From: Solidesulfovibrio sp.
Lineage (GTDB): Bacteria; Desulfobacterota; Desulfovibrionia; Desulfovibrionales; Desulfovibrionaceae
Reading direction: 5' to 3'
Assembly: GCF_029978005.1 (NCBI RefSeq)
Contig: NZ_JARKOZ010000111.1
Coordinates: 1 to 34,591 of the forward strand
Length of the DNA stretch: 34,591 bases
In this document: positions 17,535-25,543 of the stretch, one piece after another
Numbering within the stretch: position 1 is the stretch's first letter
Layout: each line of letters opens with the position of its first letter
Program-made: the position numbers and the translations under genes
The notes under the pieces: model-generated
What the model saw: the letters and a program-made list of their open reading frames with translations, nothing else
Databases searched by the model: none
What the model was told of the DNA's origin: nothing

Positions 17535-17555
17535 TTTTGTCCCGGATGGACAAAA
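17535..17555. promoter_or_regulatory. Operator-like inverted repeat upstream of the Fsr-like exporter
   Basis: TTTTGTCC-CGGAT-GGACAAAA, perfect 8-bp arms, centred about 47 bases before the start codon of the MFS gene. The shape and position suit a repressor site; no regulator gene is adjacent. Confidence 0.5.
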
Positions 17556-17591
17556 TGTAACCCCGTTGCAACATGAACCGGAATAGCAGCA

Positions 17592-18794
17592 ATGGCTCTC
17601 GCCTCTGATTCCTCCGAGCGCTCCGCAGCGGTCCCCACCCGGCGCAAAGTGCTCCTCGCGGCCTGTCTGGCCCACCTGACCCATGACGGCTTCACGGACA
17701 TGCTCTACGTCTTCTTCCCGGTCTGGCAGCAGGCCTTCGCCCTGAACTTCGCCCAGGTGGGGCTCATGAAGACGCTCTTCTCCGGAGCCCTGGCCCTGTT
17801 CCAGATCCCCGCCGGCATGCTGACGGGACGCAAGGGGCTGTGCCGGGCCCTCGTGGCCGGGGCCATGATCACCAGCGCCTCCCTTTTCGTGGCCGGGACC
17901 ACCGACACCATTTTCGCCCTGGGCGTCCTGCTGGTGCTTGGCGGCATCGGGGCCAGCGCCCAGCACCCCCTGGCCTCGGTGGCCATCGCCCAGGCCTACT
18001 CGGGCAAGGAGTCGCGGGTGGCGCTGTCCACATACAATTTCGTGGGCGACATGGGCAAACTCCTGCTTCCGGCCCTGGCCGGCCTGCTTTTGGCCCGGGT
18101 CAGCTGGCAGGCGTCCATCCAGCTGCTTTCCATTCTGGGTGTCGTGACGGCCGTCGCGCTCGTGGCCCTTCTGGGCCGCCTTCCCCTGGAAGACAGGCTC
18201 GCCGCCAAGAATTCCGGAAGCGGCCTGTCGCGGCTGCGCGCTTCCATGACGCCCGCCTTCGCCGCCCTCAACGGCATCGGAATACTGGACAGCGCCACCA
18301 GGATGGGGCTGCTCACCTTCCTGCCGTTCCTTTTGCGCGCCAAGGGCGCGGACATGGGCGTCCTGGGCCTGTCCCTGGGGCTCATCTTCGCAGGCGGCTG
18401 CGCCGGAAAGCTCGTGTGCGGCATCGTCGCCACCCGGGTCGGGTCCCTCAAATCCATCATCCTCACCGAGAGCTTCACCGCGGCGCTGATCCTCTCCCTC
18501 CTGCCCCTGCCCCTGTGGGGCGCGCTTTGCCTGTGCCCGCTTCTGGGGGTGGCCCTCAACGGCACCTCGTCGGTCCTCTACGGCAGCGTCCCCGAGCTGA
18601 TCCCGGCCCAGCACCAGAGCCAGGCCTTCGCCATCTACTACACCGCGACCATCGGCTCCGGCGCGGTGGCCCCCGTCTTCTACGGCATGTTGAGCGACGC
18701 CGTGGGCCTGACTCCGGCCTTGCAGGTGACCGGTCTGGTCATCCTGGCCACCATCCCGCTGACCCTGCCGCTGAGAGGAAAACTGACCGCCTAG
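17592..18794 (+). CDS. MFS exporter, fosmidomycin-resistance (Fsr)-like
   Basis: A 400-aa inner-membrane protein with about 12 hydrophobic segments. The N-terminal LAACLAHLTHDGFTDMLYVFFPVWQ follows the Fsr-type pattern (HLxxDxxxxxLxxxxPxxxxxF), and helix 4-5 carries ASAQHPLASVAIAQAY, also typical of the group. Members export drugs such as fosmidomycin or other small compounds; the substrate here is not evident. The ATG has only a weak ribosome site (GGAAT), so translation may be modest, but the family N-terminus supports it. The upstream inverted repeat suggests local repression. Confidence 0.85.
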   Translation: MALASDSSERSAAVPTRRKVLLAACLAHLTHDGFTDMLYVFFPVWQQAFALNFAQVGLMKTLFSGALALFQIPAGMLTGRKGLCRALVAGAMITSASLFVAGTTDTIFALGVLLVLGGIGASAQHPLASVAIAQAYSGKESRVALSTYNFVGDMGKLLLPALAGLLLARVSWQASIQLLSILGVVTAVALVALLGRLPLEDRLAAKNSGSGLSRLRASMTPAFAALNGIGILDSATRMGLLTFLPFLLRAKGADMGVLGLSLGLIFAGGCAGKLVCGIVATRVGSLKSIILTESFTAALILSLLPLPLWGALCLCPLLGVALNGTSSVLYGSVPELIPAQHQSQAFAIYYTATIGSGAVAPVFYGMLSDAVGLTPALQVTGLVILATIPLTLPLRGKLTA

Positions 18795-18964
18795 CCGGCC
18801 CACGGCGTTTCGCCGGTCCCGCATCGCGCCCCTTTCCCGATCCACCGGCCATGCGATCCCCGCCATCGGTCCTGCCGTGGCAGGGCCTTTTCCCGTGACC
18901 CCGACAAAGCGGGCGGCTGCGGCCCAATGCCGGCCAGCCGGGCCGGGCGCGCCCGAGGGGCCGG

Positions 18965-19113
18965 CTATTCGCGGTGTTGGGCCAGCGTGGCCAGGGTCTC
19001 CTGGCCGGTGCGCACCAGGACCGTGACGTGCTCCATGTGGGCGGCCATGGCCGCGCCCGCCGCCTCGCCGTCCTGCCGGGCGATGGCGTCGCAGATGGCG
19101 GCGTGTGGGGGCC
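18965..19113 (-). pseudogene. 3' fragment of a GntR-family (FCD) transcription regulator
   Basis: Reading the minus strand, the last 47 or so residues before a TAG stop at 18965-18967 (HAAICDAIARQDGEAAGAAM, then AAHMEHVTVL...) are the C-terminal helices of an FCD ligand domain, as in FadR-type regulators. Upstream of the His the frame turns into antisense of an MFS gene, so the DNA-binding domain and most of the sensor are gone. The break is at about 19097-19113. It was probably the divergent local repressor of the transporter/dehydrogenase genes. Confidence 0.7.
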
Positions 19114-19960
19114 GTGCGTCGCCCTGCTGGCCAGGCACTGGGCACCACGCTACATGGCCCGGGCCAATTCGTTTATGCTCAGCACCTTCGCCGTGGGCTG
19201 GATCGTGGCCTCCCTGGCCGGACGCTTGGTGCTGTCCGTCGACTGGCGCATCATCTTCATGCTCGGCGGCACGTCCATCATTGCGGCCGGGCTGTCGCTT
19301 TTCCTGCTGCCGCCGGACAAGGCGCGTGCGCCCAAGGCGGCGGGAGCCGTCGCGCCGGACCGCAGGATCGGCCTGCGCGACATCTTCGCCCCGCGCCACC
19401 GCAAGTTCGTGCTTTTGGCCACCTTGCAAAACGCCTGTCAGATGGGCGGCTTCTGGGCGGCCTCCTCCTGGATTCCCACCTTCCTGGTGCGCGAGCGCGG
19501 CCTGGCCCTGGAGCAGATGGCGACGTTCATTCTCATCATGTATATCGGCATATTCTTCGGCTACCAGATCTACGGCTGGCTGGCCGACCGCATCGGCCGC
19601 CGCAACGCCATCGCCCTGGCCTTCTTCATGGATTGCCTGACCATCCCGGCCTACCTGCTCTTCCACGACGCCACGCTGCTTTTCTGCTTCGGTCCGGTCA
19701 TGGGCATGTCCATCGGCGCGGTGTTCGGGCTGTCCGGCGCGTTCTACGCCGAGCTCTTCCCTGGCGAGATCCGCGCCCTGGCCGGCGGGTTCTGCTTCAA
19801 CGTCGGTCGCCTCGGCGCGGTCGTCGCACCCTTCACGGTCGGCTACATCGGCCAGACCTACGGCCTGCAGGCCGGCATCGTCACAAGCCCGGTCATCTTC
19901 GGCATCGGCTTGCTGGTGCCCCTGTTCCTTCCGGAAACCCTCAAGCGCAAGGCGACCTGA
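19098..19960 (+). pseudogene. 5'-truncated MFS transporter (sugar/aromatic-acid type)
   Basis: From GGVWGPCVALLARHWAPRYM onward the frame is a clear MFS protein of about 287 residues, containing the loop after helix 4, helices 5-12 and the motif GWLADRIGRRNA (helix 8-9 loop). The N-terminal 100-120 residues, including helices 1-3 and any start site, are missing. What precedes it in frame is antisense of the FCD regulator. An internal ATG at 19154 has no ribosome site. It is followed after 87 bases by the xdh genes, so it was probably their substrate importer. Confidence 0.75.
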
Positions 19961-20047
19961 GGCCACGGGCGGAAAGGGGCATCCTCTTTCCGCCCTGGCC
20001 CGGGCGGGCCGGCGGGACCCGGCCCGAAACCGAAAGGAGGCTCCCGT

Positions 20048-22195
20048 ATGACCATCGGATCGTCTCCGCCGCGCCTGGACGCGGTGGCGAAAGTCACCGG
20101 CAGGGCGCGCTACACCGAGGACTTCGCCCTGCCCGGCATGCTCCATGCCAAATACGTCCGCGCCGAGGTGGCCCACGCCATGGTGCGCGCCGTCGACGCG
20201 TCCCGGGCCCTGGCCCTGCCCGGGGTGGAGGCCGTGTTCACCTTCGCCGACGTGCCGCGAAACCTCTACGCCACGGCCGGCCATCCCCATTCCCTGATCC
20301 CGGAGAAGCGCGACACGGCCGAGCGGCTGCTCCTGACCGACCATGTGCGCTATTTCGGCGACGCCGTGGCCGTGGTGGTGGCCCGCGACGAACTGACCGC
20401 GTCCCAGGCCGCCGCCCTGGTCGCCGTGGAATACGAGCCCCTGCCGGTGCTCCTCGACAAGGAGGCCTGCCTTGCCCCGGACGCTCCGGCCATCCATCCG
20501 GGCGGCAACCTGCTCGGCCAGGGGCTTTTCGCCGAGGGCGGCGACTTCGAGGAGGCGCTGGCCGCCTCCGACGTGGCCGTGGGCGGGGATTTCCGCACGC
20601 CCGTGGTGCAGCACTGCCACATGGAGACCGTGGTGTCCTACGCCTACATGGACAAGATCACCATCGTCTCCTCCACCCAGGTGCCCCACATCGCCCGCCG
20701 GGTGGCGGCCCAGGCCCTGGGCCTGCCCTGGTCGCGGGTGCGGGTGATCAAGCCGTGCGTGGGCGGCGGGTTCGGCAACAAGCAGGACGTGCTGGAAGAG
20801 CCCATGGTGGCCTTTCTCACCTGGAAGCTTGACGGCGCGCCGATGCGCCTGGCCCTGTCGCGCGAGGAATGCTTCATCGGCTCGCGCACGCGCCACCGCT
20901 TCGACATCAAGGGACGCCTGGGCGTCAACCGCGACGGCAAGGTCACGGGCGTGTACCTGCAGGCCTACGTCAACAGCGGGGCCTACGCCTCCCACGGCCA
21001 GGCCCTGACCATGGCCGCCGCCCGCAAGACCTCCTACCTGCTGCCCCACGTGGCCTACCGCTACGAGGGCAACACCTACTACTCCAACCTGCCCGTGGGC
21101 GGGGCCATGAGCGGCTACGGCACGCTGCAGTCCACCTTCGCCGTGGACTGCATGCTGGAGGAGGCGGCCAGGGCCATCGACATGGACCCGGTGGAGCGGC
21201 GCGAGGCCTGCCGCGGCCAGACCGGCCCGGTGCGCCGGGGCGTGGGCGTGTTCAGCTACTCCTCCAACATCTACCCCATCTCCGTGGAGGTCTCGGGTGT
21301 GCGCCTGGTGCTGTCCCAGGACGGCGTGGTGGTGCTGCACCACTGCGCCCCGGAAGTGGCCTTCGCCCAGCTGACGGCGGAGGTGCTGTCCATCCCCTGG
21401 ACAAGGTCCAGGTGGTGACCACCCTGGACACGGACGTGTGTCCCTTCGACACCGGGGCCTACGGCTCGCGCCAGGGCTTCGTCATCGGACCGGCCCTCAA
21501 GGAGGCCGGGCTCGACCTCAAGCGCAAGATCGTGGACTTCGGCCGCCCGCGTGCACGGCCTGCCGCCCATGTCCCTGGACCTGGTCGACGGCCAGGTCGT
21601 GTTCGCCACCCAGCCGGACAAGCCGGTCTGCTCGCTCTACGACGCGGGCATGCGCTCCCATTACGAGGAAAAGACCGGCGGCCAGCTCACGGCCGCCGCC
21701 TCGTGCAAGACCTGGATCAACCCCGGTTCCTTCGGCTGCGCCTTCGTCGATCTCGAAGTGGACATTCCGCTGTGCAAGGTGCGCATCAACGAGATCGTCA
21801 ACCTCCACGAGTGCGGCCGCATCATCAACCCCAAGCTGGCCGAGGGGCAGGTTTTCGGCGGCATGCACATGGCCATCGGCTGGTCCCTCTACGAGGAGAT
21901 GCGCTTCGACCCGGCCACGGGCGAGCCGCGCAACAACAACCTCACCGACTACAAGTTCCCCACGTCCATGGACATGCCGCGCCTGCGCTGCGAATTCGTC
22001 GACGCCCACGCCCCCTGCTCGGCCTTCGGCAGCAAGGGCCTCGGCGAGCCGCCCACCATCCCCCAGGCCCCGGCCATCCGCAACGCCGTCTGGCTGGCCA
22101 CCGGCGTCAAGATCAACGAGCTGCCCATGCCCCCCCAGCTCCTGTACCGGCGCTTCAAGGCGGCCGGGCTGTTCGAGGAGGTGTGCCGTGTTTGA
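20048..22195 (+). pseudogene. xdhA: Xanthine dehydrogenase molybdenum-binding subunit, broken
   Basis: Close in order and motifs to E. coli XdhA: DAVAKVTGRARYTEDF at the start, QHCHMETV, VGGGFGNKQDVLEEP, TRTRH-like SRTRHRF, FDTGAYGSRQ, GKT-like strand and FGSKGLGEPP with the catalytic Glu near the end. The gene is not intact. About 40-45 residues are missing at 21196 (after DPVE). The GQGADT-type cofactor motif is lost near 21357 (APEV runs into AFAQ, an 18-base gap). One C is missing from a C-run at 21394-21397, shifting the frame. One extra G at about 21541 restores it. AAAGGAGG precedes the ATG. Frameshifts alone could be sequencing errors, but the two in-frame gaps argue for real decay. 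Confidence 0.8.
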
Positions 22196-23111
22196 CGTCC
22201 GCTCCTACCGCAAGGCCGCAAGCGTCGGGCAGGCCCTGACCCTGCTCGCCGCCGATCCCGAGGCCAGGCCCATGGCCGGCGGGACCAACGCCCTGTTCAA
22301 GCTGCGCCGGGGCAGCGAAGCCTTCCGCAGCCTCGTGGACATCGCCGGGCTGCCGGAGCTGCCCGGCATCGCCCTCGACCCCGACGGCGGGCTGCGCATC
22401 GGCGCGGGCGTCACCTTCCGGGAGCTGGCCGCCTCGCCCCTGGTGGCCGAAAAGGCCCGCTGCCTGGCCGAAGCGGCCCTGGCCATGGGCGGGCCGCAAC
22501 TGCGCGCCCGGGCCACCCTCGGCGGCAACCTGTGCGGCGGCGGCCACTGCGCCGCCTGCCGCCGCTGCCGGTATCCCCGCTGTCCGGCGGCCATGGTCGG
22601 GGCGGACGGCCCCGCGCCGCTCCTGGCCCTGGACGCCCGGGCGGAGATCGCCGGCCGGGCGGGAAAGCGCCTGGTCCCCCTCGGACAGTTCTGGACCGCG
22701 CCGTCCCGCACGGCCGTGGCCCGCGACGAGCTGCTCCTCGGCGTCGTCATCCCGGCCGCAAGCCTCGGTGCGCCCGGCTCGGGTTACGTCAAGTACGCCA
22801 TGCGCGCGGCCATGGACACGGCCACCTTCGGCTGCGCCGCCCTGTGCCGCCTGGACGGGGGACGCATCGCCGGCCTGCGCCTGGCCTGCGTCATGGCCGG
22901 CCCCACGCCCAGGCGTCTGCCCAAGGCCGAGGCCGTCGCCCCGGGCCGGCTTCCCGACGCGGCCACCTTCGCGGCCATGGCCGCGGCGGCCGCCGGCGAG
23001 GCCGCGCCCCGGGCGGACTGGCAGGGCGACGTGGATTTCCGGCTGCACATCATCCGGCGGCAGATCGAAGCGCTGCTCGCCGCCGTGGCGCGACGCGCGG
23101 AGGACGCATGA
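22188..23111 (+). CDS. xdhB: Xanthine dehydrogenase FAD-binding subunit
   Basis: A 307-aa CO-dehydrogenase-type flavoprotein subunit. It begins MFDVRSYRKAASVGQALTLL from a GTG preceded by GAGGAGG and overlapping the end of xdhA by 8 bases. The FAD motif AGGTNALF is near residue 32, and ATLGGNLCGG near 110-118. Immediately after, where E. coli XdhB has GATSAD, there is a 20-residue insert with cysteines C116, C121, C124, C127 and C132. FAD subunits of the 4-hydroxybenzoyl-CoA reductase type carry a 4Fe-4S cluster in an insert near here, so an extra cluster is possible. The C-terminal domain (KYAMRAAMDTATFGCAA onward) is normal. Confidence 0.85.
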   Translation: MFDVRSYRKAASVGQALTLLAADPEARPMAGGTNALFKLRRGSEAFRSLVDIAGLPELPGIALDPDGGLRIGAGVTFRELAASPLVAEKARCLAEAALAMGGPQLRARATLGGNLCGGGHCAACRRCRYPRCPAAMVGADGPAPLLALDARAEIAGRAGKRLVPLGQFWTAPSRTAVARDELLLGVVIPAASLGAPGSGYVKYAMRAAMDTATFGCAALCRLDGGRIAGLRLACVMAGPTPRRLPKAEAVAPGRLPDAATFAAMAAAAAGEAAPRADWQGDVDFRLHIIRRQIEALLAAVARRAEDA

Positions 23112-23590
23112 ACATCTCCCTTACGGTCAACGGCAAGCGGCACGAACTGGAGGTCAAGCCCGGCGAGAGCCTGCGCGAGGCCTTGCGCGGCCTGGGCTGC
23201 ACCAGCGTCAAGCAGGGCTGCGGCGCGGGGGAATGCGGGGCCTGCACCGTGCTCGTCGACGGCGTACCCCAGACCAGCTGCAACATGCTGGCCGTCCAGG
23301 CCGACGGAAAGGCCGTGCGCACGGTGGAGGGCGAGGCCAAGGGCGAGGAGCTGTCCCCGGTGCAGCAGGCCTTCATCGAGAACAAAGCCTTCCAGTGCGG
23401 CTTCTGCACCCCCGGGCTCGTCATGACCACCACTGCCCTGGCGGAAAGCGGCCGGGGCGGGGACATGACCGAGGGGGAGATCCGCCGGGCCATCTCCGGG
23501 CACATGTGCCGCTGCACGGGCTACGATCCCATCGTGGACGCCGTGCGCGAGAGCCTGTCCCGGGGCTGCGGCTGCCGCGACAAGAAATGA
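23108..23590 (+). CDS. xdhC: Xanthine dehydrogenase 2Fe-2S subunit
   Basis: A 160-aa iron-sulfur subunit with two clusters. The plant-ferredoxin-type cluster uses C38, C43, C46 (CGAGECGAC) and C58. The helical-domain cluster uses C97, C100 (QCGFCTPG), C134 and C136 (MCRCTGYDPIV). It hands electrons from the molybdenum cofactor to the flavin subunit. The ATG overlaps the xdhB stop (ATGA) with GGAGGA upstream, so translation is coupled. Complete, though its large partner subunit is broken. Confidence 0.92.
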   Translation: MNISLTVNGKRHELEVKPGESLREALRGLGCTSVKQGCGAGECGACTVLVDGVPQTSCNMLAVQADGKAVRTVEGEAKGEELSPVQQAFIENKAFQCGFCTPGLVMTTTALAESGRGGDMTEGEIRRAISGHMCRCTGYDPIVDAVRESLSRGCGCRDKK

Positions 23591-23652
23591 GCCCGCCGCC
23601 CCGGAGCCGGGGCGCACGGGCAAGCCAACGCACAACCAACGAGGAACGCGCC

Positions 23653-23820
23653 ATGGTCAGGCACATCGTCATGTGGACCCTGAAGGAAGAGGCGGAAGGC
23701 CGCGACAAGGCGGCCAACGCGGCGGTTCGCAGCCGACCCAGACATTGGCCGACCAATGAGCCGACACGAATCCGATTGTTATATACGATGCGGCCACTTC
23801 GTAATCGTTGTTCCAGATAG
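23653..23820 (+). pseudogene. 5' fragment of a Dabb-domain (stress-responsive barrel) gene
   Basis: The first 24 residues (MVRHIVMWTLKEEAEGRDKA then ANAA) are the start of a Dabb-type alpha/beta-barrel protein, with GAGGAA 7 nt upstream. From about 23724 the sequence changes abruptly in composition and the frame runs 31 unrelated codons to a stop. Whole Dabb proteins are about 95-105 aa, so roughly three quarters is missing. This marks the edge of the AT-richer island. Confidence 0.6.
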
Positions 23821-23880
23821 TGAGGCCTTGCCGTTTGAGTTTGGGACATTCCCGGTCGCCGTGATTCTCTACGGCACAAC

Positions 23881-23909
23881 TTGACGAAGAAAAGACTATC
23901 GAGTAATTA
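23881..23909 (+). promoter_or_regulatory. Sigma-70-type promoter
   Basis: TTGACG (23881-23886), 17-base spacer, TAATTA (23904-23909), 33 bases before the start codon of the exported protein gene. Confidence 0.5.
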
Positions 23910-23941
23910 GAATATAAAATTTTTCCGAAGGAGGCCTTGCC

Positions 23942-24265
23942 ATGAAAAGAATGAATTTTTGTGTTTCTCTCCTCGGAGGATGCGCCGTGGCAGTGTTGCT
24001 TGCGAACCTTTCATTTGCGCAAACTTCCCGTTTGTTTACCGGAACGGTGAACTGGGTGGCCAATTTTCCGAACTCTGGCACGGCCATTTGCAAGGTCAAC
24101 GTCACCGCCACAAGCCCCTCTGCATTCACTGGCACCTACACCATCCCCTCGGAGAGCTCGAACATGTTGATGGCCATGGCGTTGACTGCGATCAGTTCAG
24201 GAAAGACCGTCCAGTTTCAAACCAGCAGCGACGGCACCATTTACAGCCTTTATCTCGTCAATTAA
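23942..24265 (+). CDS. Small exported protein of unknown function
   Basis: A 107-aa protein with a signal peptide (MKRMNFCVSLLGGCAVAVLL then ANLSFAQ, cleavage after about residue 27). The mature 80 residues are Thr/Ser-rich and beta-like (TGTVNWVANFP..., TGTYTIPSESS, VQFQTSSDGTIYSLYL). AAGGAGG lies 8 nt upstream. The gene is much less GC-rich than the xdh genes before it. No family recognised. Confidence 0.7.
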   Translation: MKRMNFCVSLLGGCAVAVLLANLSFAQTSRLFTGTVNWVANFPNSGTAICKVNVTATSPSAFTGTYTIPSESSNMLMAMALTAISSGKTVQFQTSSDGTIYSLYLVN

Positions 24266-24374
24266 CCACACCGAGTGATCTTCATTGAAGTCTGGGCCTG
24301 CATTGCATACTTGTTGACGCGCTGTGGTTGAGCTTAAGCCAGCAGCTCATATTTTTCATCTATCGGAAGGCTTC

Positions 24375-24410
24375 AGGCAATATAATGCCTTGTGGTTTTG
24401 TTTATTTCAA
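24375..24410 (+). terminator. Probable intrinsic terminator
   Basis: AGGCA-ATATAA-TGCCT stem-loop followed by a T-rich tail (TGTGGTTTTGTTTATTT), about 110 bases past the stop of the exported protein gene. The remainder of 24266-24559 holds only AT-rich sequence and a small GCGAT / ATCGC dyad near 24505. Confidence 0.4.
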
Positions 24411-24559
24411 CAGCCCATAGGCACAAGACAAAATTGACGACGTCTAATGTGCCGTTATGTATTTTAACGTCAAGCCTTGTCACGGCGCGGGTTGACCATA
24501 TGCGATTTAAAGATCGCTTTTCTTTCACGTATGCAATTTAATGCACTTATGAGGCTTGA

Positions 24560-25309
24560 ATGATCTTTAAATTAAACACGCCGCGGTCGCAAGGCATGCT
24601 ATTTTTCGTTGCATTTATTTTGCAGAGCTATCCCGCGAGCTGCAACTCCAGCATAATAAAATGTGAAAACATTTCCGTTTCAGAGTGCATCAACCTTGTA
24701 GAGCATAGCCTCAATGCATCTATCGTGTTTCCTCCAGCTACTGGAGACACTAAAATAAACATTTCAATACTAGACAGCAATATTAATGAGATTACTAACA
24801 CTATCATGCAAGCGGCCGGATTAGAAAACTACACAATTGCCTCTACTGGAAACAATGCTGTTACCATTTCCCTCTTGGGGTCATCGCAACTTTCACCGTC
24901 AACCGACATGATTCCAGCAACATCCGCGCAGCAAACTCCACGACCCCTCCCGCAGCAAGACGGTCCATCCACGCAAAGGGCTTCTGAAGCTGTCGCAGCC
25001 GGCAAAACCACGGGCCCGGCGCTTGACGAGCCTCTGTTCGCCCCCGACGGCAGTACGACGACGATGCGGCAGCTCCATGCCGACCAGGAAAAAGCGAATC
25101 TCTCCAGACCCGATCCGCAAACTCCGGTCTATGAACCCGGAAATGACAAGCCGGTCGGCAAGTTTGAGGATCTCAAAAAAAGAAGCGTGCGCGATATTCC
25201 GGAAGACTTTGTCTACGAATTTCCGGACGGTACCAAACAAACTCTTAAGCAATTGCGCGAAACACAAAAACAGGCAAATACCACGGCTCGCGAGATGTCC
25301 AACCAATAA
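24560..25309 (+). CDS. Exported protein with an STN-like domain and repeated PDG motif
   Basis: A 249-aa protein. A hydrophobic segment from Met-13 (MLFFVAFILQSYPASC) looks like a signal sequence. Residues about 30-107 resemble the short STN domain of secretins and TonB receptors (ASIVFPPATGDTKINISIL, then NEITNTIMQAAGLENYTI). The rest is disordered, Pro/Gln-rich, and contains two related units: LFAPDGSTTTMRQLHADQEK near 156-178 and VYEFPDGTKQTLKQLRETQK near 218-241, both ending in QAN/KAN. No barrel or secretin domain follows, so it is not a full receptor. GAGG is 7 nt before the ATG. Function unknown. Confidence 0.6.
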   Translation: MIFKLNTPRSQGMLFFVAFILQSYPASCNSSIIKCENISVSECINLVEHSLNASIVFPPATGDTKINISILDSNINEITNTIMQAAGLENYTIASTGNNAVTISLLGSSQLSPSTDMIPATSAQQTPRPLPQQDGPSTQRASEAVAAGKTTGPALDEPLFAPDGSTTTMRQLHADQEKANLSRPDPQTPVYEPGNDKPVGKFEDLKKRSVRDIPEDFVYEFPDGTKQTLKQLRETQKQANTTAREMSNQ

Positions 25310-25501
25310 AAAGCATTATCACGTTTCGCATCCTTCAAACCGCAATCGAGAAGCAGCGTCCAACTCAACAACATGGTCATCACTGCGCATGTCCTGTATT
25401 GCCAACATCAAGCTGCTGTGTCTGTTGCAGACTTTTTTTTACGCGCGTGGCGACTCCTCGCTGTCAGGATGTATGACCCTGAGTTTTCTGTGAAAGTTCT
25501 T

Positions 25502-25528
25502 GACACAGGACGCGGAACGCGCCGTGTC
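25502..25528. repeat. Interrupted hairpin before the glycosyltransferase gene
   Basis: GACAC ... CGCG-GAA-CGCG ... GTGTC, 16 bases before the glycosyltransferase start. It could occlude translation or end a transcript from the left; it is weakly supported. The gap 25310-25543 shows nothing else. Confidence 0.25.
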
Positions 25529-25543
25529 CGTTGTCTGTAAGCC

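Noticed and set aside
19114-21343. Minus-strand frame of about 790 codons opposite the MFS and xdhA genes
   Set aside because: Only its last 47 or so codons (18965-19113) are real, as the FCD regulator remnant; the rest is antisense of recognisable plus-strand genes.
23421-23879. Minus-strand frame spanning the end of xdhC and the truncated Dabb gene
   Set aside because: Crosses the composition boundary with no motif or ribosome site; treated as chance.
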